Shown here: positions 8,270 to 16,465 of the stretch, one piece after another
Numbering within the stretch: the first letter of the stretch is position 1
How the letters are laid out: the number at the start of each line of letters is the position of its first letter
Assembly: GCA_964594965.1 (NCBI GenBank)
Contig: CAZQMX010000002.1
Location: 50,192 to 114,191, forward strand
Direction: 5' to 3'
DNA: 64,000 nucleotides
From: CAZQMX01 sp964594965
Lineage (GTDB): Bacteria > Patescibacteriota > Minisyncoccia > Portnoybacterales > UBA2143
Notes under the pieces: model-generated
Seen by the model: the letters and a program-made list of their open reading frames with translations, nothing else
Database searches by the model: none
What the model was told of the DNA's origin: nothing
Made by a program: the position numbers and the translations under genes

Positions 8270-9174
8270 GCTTTGGAAAGTAAATTAACCAATTGGTCTA
8301 ATTCTCCCTGGTTGTTAAATTCAACCCTAACATGACCAAGATCGCCTCTCTGGGTAATACTGACCCGGCGACCAAGGGCTTGTTGAAGCTCGCTTTCTAA
8401 TTTCTTGAAAAGCGGGTTTTTTGGTCCAAAAGATTTTGCTTTTTCCGGCGCTGCCATTTTCCTGGCTTTTTCTTCTGCCTGGCGAACACTTAAATTCTTT
8501 CTAATAATTTCTCTGAAAATAGGGAGGCGGACTTCTTGCTTGGCTAACAAAAGGGCGCGGCCGTGTCCCTCGCTAATTTTATTACTCCTGATTGAATTTT
8601 GAACTTCCGAAGGTAGAGTTAAAATCCTCATGGCATTACTCACCGTTGATCGGTCCTTGCCTATTTTCTCGGCAATTTCATGGTGTTTCAAACCAAAATC
8701 ATCCTGAAGTCTCTTAAAAGCCAAAGCTGCTTCAATGGCATTAAGGTTTTCTCTCTGAATATTTTCAACTAAAGCAATCTGCAATCTTTCGTTAGCCCGG
8801 CTGTCTTTGATAATGACCGGGACGCTTGGCAGTCCGGCTAATTTAGCTGCCCGCCATCTTCTTTCTCCGGCAATCAATTCATATTCAACCTGGCGACCCC
8901 GTTCGGTCGCTTTTTCCAGTTTAGAAACAATTAATGGCTGTAAAATCCCATGTTCCCTGATTGAATCAGCCAATTCGGTTAAGCCTCCTCTTGATAAATC
9001 TTTTCTGGGTTGTTCGGAATTCGGCCTGATTTTATCAACTTCAATATTAAAAATACTCTCCTTTTTGGGCAGACTTGAATCAGGTTTTTCTTTTTGTCCC
9101 TTAACTAAATCTCTTAGCTTTGATTCCCTTTTAGGAATAAGCGATTGAAGTCCTCTACCTAATGATGTTGCCAT
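8266..9174 (-). CDS. parB: ParB-family chromosome partitioning protein
   Basis: CTP-dependent DNA clamp that loads at parS and works with ParA in origin segregation. 302 aa from the ATG at 9174 (MATSLGRGLQSLIP); the longer frame upstream reads through a repeat and is not used. The N-terminal domain shows RPNSEQPRKDL, ELIAGERRWRAAKLAG (GERR catalytic motif) and ENIQRENLN; a helix-turn-helix follows (HHEIAEKIGKDRSTVSN), then a C-terminal dimer domain. A palindrome at 8893-8910 (GCGACC-6-GGTCGC) encodes KATERGRQVE just before ELIAGERR, apparently another in-frame repeat. I found no parS palindrome in the window. Confidence 0.93.
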   Translation of the reverse strand: MATSLGRGLQSLIPKRESKLRDLVKGQKEKPDSSLPKKESIFNIEVDKIRPNSEQPRKDLSRGGLTELADSIREHGILQPLIVSKLEKATERGRQVEYELIAGERRWRAAKLAGLPSVPVIIKDSRANERLQIALVENIQRENLNAIEAALAFKRLQDDFGLKHHEIAEKIGKDRSTVSNAMRILTLPSEVQNSIRSNKISEGHGRALLLAKQEVRLPIFREIIRKNLSVRQAEEKARKMAAPEKAKSFGPKNPLFKKLESELQQALGRRVSITQRGDLGHVRVEFNNQGELDQLVNLLSKA

Positions 9175-9246
9175 AAAACATAAAACATGGAACATGAAGC
9201 ATGGAACAATTTATATGTTTCAAGTTTCAAGTTTCAAGTTTCAAGA
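9175..9246. repeat. Tandem short repeats between parA and parB
   Basis: About four head-to-tail copies of the 7-mer TTTCAAG (9219-9246), preceded by AACATGGAACATGAAGCATGG-type repeats. Related 'catgaatcataaaacatgg' text supplies the N-terminus of TsaE (34880-34892) and an in-frame segment of MetG (14525-14560). Confidence 0.75.
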
Positions 9247-10011
9247 TTATCTGTCTAATTCTATTATCTCCTGGGCCAGTAGGCGATAAGCCTTGGCGCC
9301 TTTTGAATGAGGGTTGTATTGAATAATTGGCTGGCCAAAACTGGGTGCTTCAGCCAATTTAATACAACGAGGAACAATTGATTCAAAAACATAGCCGGAA
9401 AAATTCCTTTCCATTTCTTTTCTGACCTGACGGGATAATCTATTCCGACGGTCATACATGGTTAAAAGAGCTCCTTTAATTTTTGTTGGACTCTCTAAGT
9501 TCTCTTCAATCAGTTCAACTGTTCTTAAAAGCTGGCCTAATCCTTCCAGGGCGTAATACTCGCACTGAACCGGAATAATGACCTCGTCGGCCGCAACCAG
9601 GCCATTAATTGTTAAAAGACCTAGGCTTGGCGGGCAATCAATTAAGATGTAATCATAGTTGGTCCTGACCTGACGAAGTAGTTCATGGAGTCGGTATTCA
9701 CGATTAGGCATATTAACCAATTCAATTGTTGCTCCGGCTAAATCAGAAGATGAAGGAATAATATCATAACCAAAAAGACCGGTTTTTTTAATAATTTCTT
9801 CAGGCAAAAGACCGCCGATTAAAGAATGGTAAAGATTAAGAGGAACTGTTCGGGGATTAATCCCAAGACCTGATGTTGCATTAGCTTGGGGATCAATATC
9901 AACCAAAAGAACATACTTGCCTAAAGCAGCTAAATAGGAGCCTAAATTTATTCCAGTCGTTGTTTTGGAAACCCCGCCCTTCTGATTAACCAAACTAATT
10001 ACCCTTGCCAT
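9247..10011 (-). CDS. parA: ParA/Soj-family ATPase
   Basis: Deviant Walker A ATPase that partners ParB in origin segregation. 254 aa from the ATG at 10011 (MARVISLVNQKGG). The P-loop reads KGGVSKTTTGINLG; the usual KGGVGKTT has Gly where this one has Ser. LVDIDPQANATSGLG (Walker A') and YDYILIDCPPSLGLLT (Walker B) are normal. The earlier ATG, six codons upstream, lies inside the -10 region, so I reject it. parA and parB are 72 nt apart on the same strand. Confidence 0.94.
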   Translation of the reverse strand: MARVISLVNQKGGVSKTTTGINLGSYLAALGKYVLLVDIDPQANATSGLGINPRTVPLNLYHSLIGGLLPEEIIKKTGLFGYDIIPSSSDLAGATIELVNMPNREYRLHELLRQVRTNYDYILIDCPPSLGLLTINGLVAADEVIIPVQCEYYALEGLGQLLRTVELIEENLESPTKIKGALLTMYDRRNRLSRQVRKEMERNFSGYVFESIVPRCIKLAEAPSFGQPIIQYNPHSKGAKAYRLLAQEIIELDR

Positions 10012-10017
10012 ATTCCT

Positions 10018-10068
10018 ATTATACTTCAATACTAAAAAATTGACAACAAGGGGTTTTTAAGAGAGAAT
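10018..10068. promoter_or_regulatory. Back-to-back promoters of parA (-) and tRNA-Leu (+)
   Basis: Minus strand: TTGTCA (10046-10041), 17 nt, TATAAT (10023-10018), 6 nt, parA ATG. Plus strand: TTGACA (10040-10045), 17 nt, GAGAAT (10063-10068), 8 nt, tRNA. The two -35 boxes occupy almost the same seven base pairs on opposite strands, so the promoters should compete for RNA polymerase. Confidence 0.75.
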
Positions 10069-10076
10069 GAAAATAT

Positions 10077-10160
10077 GGGGATGTGCTGGAACTGGTAGAC
10101 AGTGCGGTCTCAAACACCGCTGGACGCAAGTCCGTGTGGGTTCGACTCCCACCATCCCCA
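10077..10160 (+). tRNA. tRNA-Leu (anticodon CAA)
   Basis: Acceptor GGGGATG (10077-10083) pairs with CATCCCC (10153-10159), discriminator A. Anticodon stem GCGGT/ACCGC closes the loop CTCAAAC, anticodon CAA, reading UUG. A long variable arm (GGAC-GCAA-GTCC) confirms class II. T-arm is GTGGG-TTCGACT-CCCAC. The 3' CCA is not encoded (CTA follows), so it must be added enzymatically. Confidence 0.95.
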
Positions 10161-10162
10161 CT

Positions 10163-10230
10163 AATAGGGTTCGCCCCGTCATTCGACGGGGCGCCACATC
10201 GGATGATGTGGCGACTCCCACCCCAGGCAC
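10163..10230 (+). repeat. Tandem hairpins splitting a tRNA T-arm remnant
   Basis: After the tRNA, the text AGGGTTCG (T-arm start) is interrupted by GCCCCGTC-ATTC-GACGGGGC and GCCACATC-GGAT-GATGTGGC, then resumes as GACTCCCACCCCAGGCAC, the 3' half of a T-arm and an acceptor end. It looks like the 3' part of a second, lost tRNA, or a duplicated one, split by palindromic repeats. Confidence 0.5.
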
Positions 10231-10233
10231 ATT

Positions 10234-10261
10234 AAAATACCCTGCTTGAGCAGGGTATTTT
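10234..10261. terminator. Bidirectional terminator between tRNA-Leu and tsaC
   Basis: Perfect 12-bp stem AAAATACCCTGC / GCAGGGTATTTT with a TTGA loop. A-rich and T-rich flanks let it end both the plus-strand tRNA transcript and the converging minus-strand tsaC transcript. Confidence 0.85.
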
Positions 10262-10907
10262 ACTTAAATAGCTTCATTAAATCTTTTTTTGTTATTGGAC
10301 CGACCCGGGTAATCCTTGGCTGGGAACGGGTTAAGTCCAAAACACTTGAGGGCGGGCTTTCTGGTAAATCACCGGCGTCAAGAATTAAAGTCGGCCGGGG
10401 ATAGGCCCTTTCAAAAGTTTTAATCACCTCTTGGGATGAGATTAAAGGCGGATCGCCGGAAAGATTAGCTGAGGTGCAGGTGACAGGAAAATCAAGATTT
10501 TCCATTAAATATCTTGTGAAAGGATGTTCCGGGATTCTCATGCCAATACTTCTTTTACCGGCGGTTAAAATCTCTGAAAGAGCATCTCTTCTTTCCAGGA
10601 CTGCTGTTACCTGTCCTGGCCAGATTGATTTCAATATTTTCTCTCTTTCAGGATTAACATAGGCTAGTTTCTTGGCCATTTCAATATCTTTGACCATAAT
10701 TGGAACTGGTTTTGTTTCCGGCCTTTTTTTCATTTTAAAAAGCCGCTTGACACTATGAATATCAAGGGCATTAACTCCTAATCCGTAAACAGTATCTGTT
10801 GGAAAAATGATGCTGTTTCCTTGTTTCAGGGTATCAATTGCTTCCTGAATGACTCTCTCATCAATATCATTCCAATCACCGGTTAAATTGAATTTAATTA
10901 TTTCCAT
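10260..10907 (-). CDS. tsaC: Threonylcarbamoyl-AMP synthase (Sua5/YciO/YrdC)
   Basis: Makes threonylcarbamoyl-AMP for the universal t6A37 tRNA modification. 215 aa with the YrdC core: GNSIIFPTDTVYGLGVNA, KRPETKPVPIMVKD (Lys-Arg nucleotide site), SIGMRIPEHPFTRYLM and FPVTCTSANLSGDPP. The C-terminal SxS/ITRVGPI segment ends the YrdC domain; the extra Sua5 domain is absent. Its ATG follows the leuS stop with no gap. tsaE lies elsewhere in the window (34458). Confidence 0.92.
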   Translation of the reverse strand: MEIIKFNLTGDWNDIDERVIQEAIDTLKQGNSIIFPTDTVYGLGVNALDIHSVKRLFKMKKRPETKPVPIMVKDIEMAKKLAYVNPEREKILKSIWPGQVTAVLERRDALSEILTAGKRSIGMRIPEHPFTRYLMENLDFPVTCTSANLSGDPPLISSQEVIKTFERAYPRPTLILDAGDLPESPPSSVLDLTRSQPRITRVGPITKKDLMKLFK

Positions 10908-13310
10908 TTAAATAACTAAATTAATCAAACGGTTGGGGATGTAGATGGATTTTTTCAGTTTCTTCTTCCCCATCCATTTTTTTATCTTCTTGCTTTCTAA
11001 GGCAACTTCTTTAGCTTGTTTTTCGCTAATGCCTTTTTCTACTTCAATCTTATCCCTGACTTTTCCATTAATCTGAATAATTAACTGCCAGGTTTCTTCT
11101 TGAATTAATTTCTTATCATATTCCGGCCATTTTTCTTTGAAGATGGTTTTTTTGTTTCCCAATGTTTGCCAGAGTTCTTCGGCAATATGGGGGGCAAGTG
11201 GCGATAAAACCGTCAAAAGAGTCTGGGCATTTTTTTTGGATAAAACTTTCCCCTCCCCTGCCCAGAAGTTAAAAAATTCCATTAGGGCTGCAACGGCAGT
11301 ATTAAACTTCATTGTTTCCAGGTCTTGGCTAACCTTTTTAATCAATTGGTGAAGTTTAGTTAATAGTTCCTTGCTGGTTTCTTTTCCAATTTTTTCCTTA
11401 TTACCAAACAATTGCCAGACCCGATTCAAAAATCTAAAACATCCTTGAACTCCTTCCGAACTCCAACTGATGGTCTGGTCAAAAGGTCCCATAAACATTT
11501 CGTAGACCCTTAAAGTGTCTGCCCCGTGTTTTTTAACAACATCGTCAGGCTGGATAACATTACCAAAACTTTTACTCATTTTTCTTCCATCTTCAGCCAG
11601 AACAACCCCGTGCGATTGCCTTCTTTGATAGGGCTCGGCCGTTGGAACAACCTTAATATCATACAAAAACTTATGCCAGAAACGAGAATAGAGTAGATGG
11701 AGAGTAGTATGTTCCATCCCCCCGTTATAGATATCTACCGGCAGCCAGTATTTTAACTTTTTAAAATCAGCCAGTTCTTTGTCATTCCTTGGGTCAACGT
11801 AGCGAAGAAAATACCAGGAAGAACCCGCCCAGTTAGGCATAGTATCAGTTTCCCTTCGCGCCTGCCCTTTACATTTCGGACATTTAACATTAACCCATTC
11901 TTTTATTGCTGCTAAAGGCGATTGGCCAGTATCAGTTGGCTGGTACTTCTCTACGTAGGGCAATTTAACTGGTAAATCCTTTTCAGGAACAGGGACTGCA
12001 CCACATTTCTGACAATGGATAATTGGGATTGGTTCGCCCCAATAATGCTGTCTTGAAAAAACCCAATCTCTCAAATTATACTGAACTGTCTTTTTACCCA
12101 ATTTATTCTTAACCAACCAGTCGGTGATTTTTTTAATTGCTTCTTTTGAGGACAATCCATCAAATTGACCTGAATTAACCAATTTTCCATAATCAACATA
12201 GGATTCCTTGGTAATATTACCGCCGGAAATGACTTCTTTGATTTCTAGACCATATTTTTTAGCAAACTGATAATCTCTTTTATCATGGGCCGGAACAATC
12301 ATAACTGCCCCTCCGCCGTAATCAGCGATAACATAGTCACTTACCCAAACAGGAATCTTTTCTTTGTTTAGGGGATTAATACAGTAAGAGCCAAGGCGTA
12401 GCCCGGTTTTTTCTTTGTCTAACTGGGTTCTTTCAAATTCGCTTTTCTTTTGAGAATTCTGAACATATTCTTTAACTTTTTCCGTATTTTCTTTAGTTGT
12501 CAGTTTCTCCAACAAAGAATGTTCCGGAGCAACGACCATGGCCGTAACGCCAAAGATAGTATCTGTCCGGGTAGTGAAAACAGTTAATTTATCTGAAGAC
12601 CCATCTATCTTAAAATCAATTTCCGTCCCATAACTTTTGCCAATCCAATTAATCTGTTGGGTCTTTATTTTCCCGACATAATCGACTTTATCCAAATCTT
12701 TAATTAGTCGGTCAGCATATTTGGTGATCTTAAGCATCCATTGCTTTAATTTTTTCTTTTTGGTTTGGGCCCCGCATCTTTCGCATTTACCACCAATAAC
12801 TTCTTCGTTGGCCAGGCCAATCTTACAACTTGGACACCAGTTAATTGGCATTTCTGCCTGGTAAGCCAATTCTTTCTTGAATAATTGAAGAAATATCCAC
12901 TGAGTCCACCGGTAATATTTCGGGTCAGTCGTATTAATTTCCCTTGACCAATCAAAAGAAAGGCCCAATGACTTCATTTGTTTTTTAAAGGTTTTAATAT
13001 TATCAGCCGTCACCTTTTCTGGATGAATTCCCGTTTTAATGGCGTAATTTTCAGTTGGCAGACCAAAAGCGTCCCAACCCATTGGATAGAGAACATTTTC
13101 TCCTTCCATTCTTTTTTTCCGAGCCAGAGCATCAAGAGAACAATAACTTCTTAGATGCCCCATATGTAAACCATCCCCGGAAGGATAGGGAAACTCAACC
13201 ATTAAATATTTCTTTGGTTTTTTATCAAAATCTTTGGCAGAATAGAGGGTATCTTTCTTCCATCTGCTTTGCCACTTTTTTTCAATTTTATTTGGATTGT
13301 ATTTAGGCAT
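10908..13310 (-). CDS. leuS: Leucyl-tRNA synthetase
   Basis: Class Ia synthetase for Leu. 800 aa. HIGH-type signature in GLHMGHLRSY (about residue 50), a four-Cys zinc knuckle (CPSCKIG...CERC), the CP1 editing domain (TTRTDTIFGVTAMVVAPEH, then AHDKRDYQFAKKYGL), DWVFSRQHYWGEPIPI, and KMSKSFGNVIQP for ATP. The C-terminal anticodon and tail domains end in IIQINGKVRDKIEV. The size fits the bacterial type. It lies 2 nt downstream of tatD and abuts tsaC, so these form one operon. Confidence 0.97.
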   Translation of the reverse strand: MPKYNPNKIEKKWQSRWKKDTLYSAKDFDKKPKKYLMVEFPYPSGDGLHMGHLRSYCSLDALARKKRMEGENVLYPMGWDAFGLPTENYAIKTGIHPEKVTADNIKTFKKQMKSLGLSFDWSREINTTDPKYYRWTQWIFLQLFKKELAYQAEMPINWCPSCKIGLANEEVIGGKCERCGAQTKKKKLKQWMLKITKYADRLIKDLDKVDYVGKIKTQQINWIGKSYGTEIDFKIDGSSDKLTVFTTRTDTIFGVTAMVVAPEHSLLEKLTTKENTEKVKEYVQNSQKKSEFERTQLDKEKTGLRLGSYCINPLNKEKIPVWVSDYVIADYGGGAVMIVPAHDKRDYQFAKKYGLEIKEVISGGNITKESYVDYGKLVNSGQFDGLSSKEAIKKITDWLVKNKLGKKTVQYNLRDWVFSRQHYWGEPIPIIHCQKCGAVPVPEKDLPVKLPYVEKYQPTDTGQSPLAAIKEWVNVKCPKCKGQARRETDTMPNWAGSSWYFLRYVDPRNDKELADFKKLKYWLPVDIYNGGMEHTTLHLLYSRFWHKFLYDIKVVPTAEPYQRRQSHGVVLAEDGRKMSKSFGNVIQPDDVVKKHGADTLRVYEMFMGPFDQTISWSSEGVQGCFRFLNRVWQLFGNKEKIGKETSKELLTKLHQLIKKVSQDLETMKFNTAVAALMEFFNFWAGEGKVLSKKNAQTLLTVLSPLAPHIAEELWQTLGNKKTIFKEKWPEYDKKLIQEETWQLIIQINGKVRDKIEVEKGISEKQAKEVALESKKIKKWMGKKKLKKSIYIPNRLINLVI

Positions 13311-13312
13311 AA

Positions 13313-14194
13313 TTAAATATTAAATAATTCCCGGGAGTTTTTGGTTGTTTGTTTAGCAACTTCCTCAAATTTAATTCCTTTAATCTCGGCTATTTTTTCT
13401 GCAACATATTTAACATAAGCTGGTTCATTTCTTTTGTTTCGATTTGGTTCCGGAGCTAAATATGGACAATCGGTTTCAATTAATATCTTATCCAAAGGAA
13501 TCTCCCTTATTACTTTATCATAATCTCGGGCATAAGTAATCAATCCATTGAAACTAATATGTAATCCCATTTCAATAATTTTCTTTGCCTGGGAAAGACG
13601 ACCCATAAAACAATGGACAACTCCTTTTAATCCGGGTGCGCAGACCATTGGACAAGAAGCACAGCCAAGATTAAACATAGTTAAAATTTCAATTAAATCA
13701 TCGTAAGCCTTGCGGCAATGGAAAACAATTGGTTTTCCCATTTGTTGGGCCATTTCCAATTGTCTGACTAAAGCTTCTTTTTGTTTTTCCCTTCGACTCC
13801 GCTCAGGATCCCGACCTTGCGTCGGGACTTTCTTATCGATATCTCCATAATCCAGACCAATCTCTCCAACTCCAACCACTTTTGGGTCTTCAAGTAATTT
13901 AAGATATTTTTTCTCATCTAATTCCTCGTATTCCCTTTCTTCTATTTCTCCTTTCCAATTTTTTTCCCTTCCGCCTTCAAGAACATGAATTGGATGAAGT
14001 CCAACAATGGCATAAACCCCTTCCTTGTATTTGTTGGCGTATTCAACCGCTCTTTTGCTCGTTGAATACTGAGCGCCAACATTAATCATCCAGACACCAT
14101 TATCAAGAGCCCGGCGAACAACTTTATCCCCGTCTTCCTTAAAATCTTTGAAATTAACATGGGCGTGAGTGTCAATTAATATTGGCTTAGGCAT
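13313..14194 (-). CDS. tatD: TatD-family metal-dependent hydrolase
   Basis: TIM-barrel DNase/hydrolase. 293 aa, larger than the usual ~260. Metal ligands are in DTHAHVNF (HxH), VGEIGLDYG (Glu), PIVFHCRKAYDD, VVHCFMG and LIETDCPYLAPEP (Asp). Two insertions stand out: a stretch encoded by 13789-13832 (KVPTQGRDPERSRRE), which is a palindromic repeat read in frame and occurs again in ileS, and a Cys-rich CASCPMVCAPG before the HCF motif. The catalytic residues are all present. Downstream of metG in the same operon. Confidence 0.92.
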   Translation of the reverse strand: MPKPILIDTHAHVNFKDFKEDGDKVVRRALDNGVWMINVGAQYSTSKRAVEYANKYKEGVYAIVGLHPIHVLEGGREKNWKGEIEEREYEELDEKKYLKLLEDPKVVGVGEIGLDYGDIDKKVPTQGRDPERSRREKQKEALVRQLEMAQQMGKPIVFHCRKAYDDLIEILTMFNLGCASCPMVCAPGLKGVVHCFMGRLSQAKKIIEMGLHISFNGLITYARDYDKVIREIPLDKILIETDCPYLAPEPNRNKRNEPAYVKYVAEKIAEIKGIKFEEVAKQTTKNSRELFNI

Positions 14195-14217
14195 AATGGG
14201 GAAATTTCCTTTAGGTT

Positions 14218-15660
14218 TTACAACCGAGGGAATAATGCCTCGGTTTTTTTGTTTTGTTTGATTTGTTCCAGAATTTTTTCCGATGTTTCCGGAATAAATG
14301 GTTTTAGTAGATTGGCAATTTCTTGAAGAGTAATCAAGAGTTCTGAAATAATATTCTTGAATTGTTCTGATTCTTTATCAATTTCCCAGGGTTTGTTTTT
14401 CTCAATATATTCATCACAAAAACTAACTAATTGCCAAACAGAGTCCAGGGCTTCATTGAATTTAATATCCTCGAAAGCTTTGCGATAATCCTTTTTAATT
14501 GGCTCTATCTTTTTTATTAATTCCTTATTCCTTATTCCTAATTCATGATTCATAATTCCGGTTTTCTCTGATAAAGTCAAAACCCGGCTAACCAAATTAC
14601 CTAACCCATTAGCCAAATCCGCATTATATCTTTCCTCTAATCTTTTAATACTAAAATCACCGTCTGCAGTAGAAGAAAATTCACGCGAGAGAAAATAGCG
14701 AATTGGGTCAGCCCCATATTTTTTAACCAATTCAAAAGGATCAATTACATTACCAAGTGACTTAGATATCTTCTGCCCTTCAATGGTTAGATAACCATGA
14801 ACAAATATTTTTTTAGGTAAAGGTAAACCGACTGACAAAAGCATTGCTGGCCAATAAATGGCGTGGAAGCGAAGGATCCCTTTGCCGATACAATGGAGAT
14901 CTGCCGGCCAGTATTTATCGTATTTTTCTAAATTATCTGAACCATAACCCAGAGCAGTGATATAGTTTATCAAAGCGTCATACCAAACGTAAATTCTTTG
15001 AGAATCATCATCAGGCACTTCAATTCCCCATCCATCACCTCGCTTGGCCGAACGAGAAATACTAAAATCTTCCAAACCGGACTTAATAAATGATAAGGTT
15101 TCGTTTTTCCGACTATCGGGAACTATTTCTAATTCACCCGATTCAATAATTTTTTCTAATTGTTTTTGGTAATTTGAAAGTTTGAAAAAATAGTTTTCTT
15201 CTTCAATCACTTCTGGTTCAGTTTTGTGTTCTGGGCAGAGTCCATTTTCTAATTCGCTTTCTTTAAAAAACATCTCGCAACCAACGCAATAAAGTCCTTT
15301 GTATTTCTTTTTGTAAATATCTTTTTCAGAAACCTGCCAAAATTTCTGCGCTCCCTTGATATGCCTTTCCTCCGTTGTCCGAATAAAGTCACTGAAAGAC
15401 AGGTTCAAAGCCGGACCCAAGTCTTCAAAAATCTTTGAATTACGATCAACTAATTCCTGAGCAGTAATTTTTTCTTTTTGAGCAGCTTGAAAATTTTTCA
15501 AACTATTCTCGTCTGTACCAGCCAAAAAGAAAACGTCTTCGCCTTTTTGTCGGTAATAGCGAGCCAAGATATCTGCCTGAACCACTTCTAAGGCAAAGCC
15601 GACATGCGGAGCGGCATTAACATAAGGAACTGCAGTTGTGATATAGAATTTCTTTTTCAT
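14218..15660 (-). CDS. metG: Methionyl-tRNA synthetase
   Basis: Class Ia synthetase for Met, needed for both initiator and elongator tRNA. 480 aa, without the C-terminal tRNA-binding/dimer domain of longer MetG proteins. Signatures: YVNAAPHVGFALEVVQAD (HIGH), LYCVGCEMFF...LCPEH (zinc knob), WYDALINYITALGYG, and KISKSLGNVIDPF (KMSKS). The stretch MNHELGIRNKELI (14520-14560) matches low-complexity intergenic repeats and may be a repeat read in frame. It overlaps rsmI by 4 nt. Confidence 0.96.
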   Translation of the reverse strand: MKKKFYITTAVPYVNAAPHVGFALEVVQADILARYYRQKGEDVFFLAGTDENSLKNFQAAQKEKITAQELVDRNSKIFEDLGPALNLSFSDFIRTTEERHIKGAQKFWQVSEKDIYKKKYKGLYCVGCEMFFKESELENGLCPEHKTEPEVIEEENYFFKLSNYQKQLEKIIESGELEIVPDSRKNETLSFIKSGLEDFSISRSAKRGDGWGIEVPDDDSQRIYVWYDALINYITALGYGSDNLEKYDKYWPADLHCIGKGILRFHAIYWPAMLLSVGLPLPKKIFVHGYLTIEGQKISKSLGNVIDPFELVKKYGADPIRYFLSREFSSTADGDFSIKRLEERYNADLANGLGNLVSRVLTLSEKTGIMNHELGIRNKELIKKIEPIKKDYRKAFEDIKFNEALDSVWQLVSFCDEYIEKNKPWEIDKESEQFKNIISELLITLQEIANLLKPFIPETSEKILEQIKQNKKTEALFPRL

Positions 15661-16322
15661 TTTCTTATAACAATAACAAACTCGCCTTTAATTCTTCCGC
15701 CGGTTGGCGGAGTAAGTTGGCTAATAATTTCTTTGGGTTTTCCCCGGTAAGTTATTTCAAACTTTTTGGTCAATTCCCGGCAAAGAACGATTTCTCTTTC
15801 AGGAAGTTCTTTCAGGGTTTTAATAATCCGGTGAGGAGATTCGTAAATAACAATTGTTTCTTTTATCTTTTCTATCTTTTCAAAAAATTTCTTTCTTTTG
15901 TTTTTAATTGGCGGAAAGCCAAGGGAAACAAATCTATCAGCTGGAAAACCGGAAACCGATAAAGCTACAATTAGGGCAGAAGGTCCAGGAATCGGAATAA
16001 TTTTCAATTGAGGTAATCTCTCTAAAAGATATTCAATTAGTTTCCCGCCCGGATCGTTAATTGACGGTGTTCCGGCATCAGAAACCAAGGCAATATTTCT
16101 GCCCTTTTTTAATTGCTCTGAAATATATTCTAGTTTCTTTAATTTGCTCTGCTGGTGGTAACTGAGAGTCGGTTTTGAAATCTGATAACGATTGAGAAGT
16201 TTTTTGGTTACTCGGGTATCTTCGCAAAGAATTAAATCAACTTGTTTTAGGGTTTCTGTTGCTCTTTGGGAAATATCTTTGAGATTGCCAATCGGGGTTG
16301 AAACAATGTATAGATTAGCCAT
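15657..16322 (-). CDS. rsmI: 16S rRNA 2'-O-ribose C1402 methyltransferase RsmI
   Basis: SAM-dependent methyltransferase of the tetrapyrrole-methylase fold that modifies C1402 in the ribosomal decoding centre. 221 aa: LYIVSTPIGNLKDISQRA at the N-terminus, LCEDTRVTKKLLNRY, VSDAGTPSINDPG and PGPSALIVALSVSGFP are the family boxes; ETIVIYESPHRI follows near residue 145. It heads the rsmI-metG-tatD-leuS-tsaC block. Confidence 0.95.
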   Translation of the reverse strand: MANLYIVSTPIGNLKDISQRATETLKQVDLILCEDTRVTKKLLNRYQISKPTLSYHQQSKLKKLEYISEQLKKGRNIALVSDAGTPSINDPGGKLIEYLLERLPQLKIIPIPGPSALIVALSVSGFPADRFVSLGFPPIKNKRKKFFEKIEKIKETIVIYESPHRIIKTLKELPEREIVLCRELTKKFEITYRGKPKEIISQLTPPTGGRIKGEFVIVIRK

Positions 16323-16452
16323 TTCATTATTAACGCAGCGAGCGAGGGAAATGAAAACTCGTTTTCATTTCCGAGCAAGCAAGTTAATATAATATTATAT
16401 TAAATCAAAAAACGCCCTTTTTGGCAAGCCCCGTAAAACGGGACAGGGGCGC
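16323..16452. terminator. Hairpins upstream of rsmI and terminator of the AI-2E gene
   Basis: Three palindromes: GGAAATGAAAA-CTCG-TTTTCATTTCC (16347-16372), the AT palindrome AATATAATATTATATT (16386-16401), and, for the minus strand, GGGCG-CCCGTTTTACGGGG-type nested stem ending in TTTTTT (16451 to 16407), a good terminator for the permease gene whose stop is at 16466. Confidence 0.7.
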
Positions 16453-16465
16453 TTCTGAAATCAGT

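Noticed and set aside
9175..9195. ATG extending ParB by seven residues
   Set aside because: The extension is encoded by low-complexity repeat text; MATSLGRGL is the typical ParB start.
9200..9250. TTTCAAG repeats as a CRISPR or parS site
   Set aside because: The repeats are 7 nt and head to tail without spacers, and lack the GTTTCACGTGAAAC palindrome of parS.
13640..13680. Cys-rich CASCPMVCAPG in TatD as a palindromic insert
   Set aside because: The DNA here is not palindromic and has no second copy in the window, so I list it only as an odd insertion.
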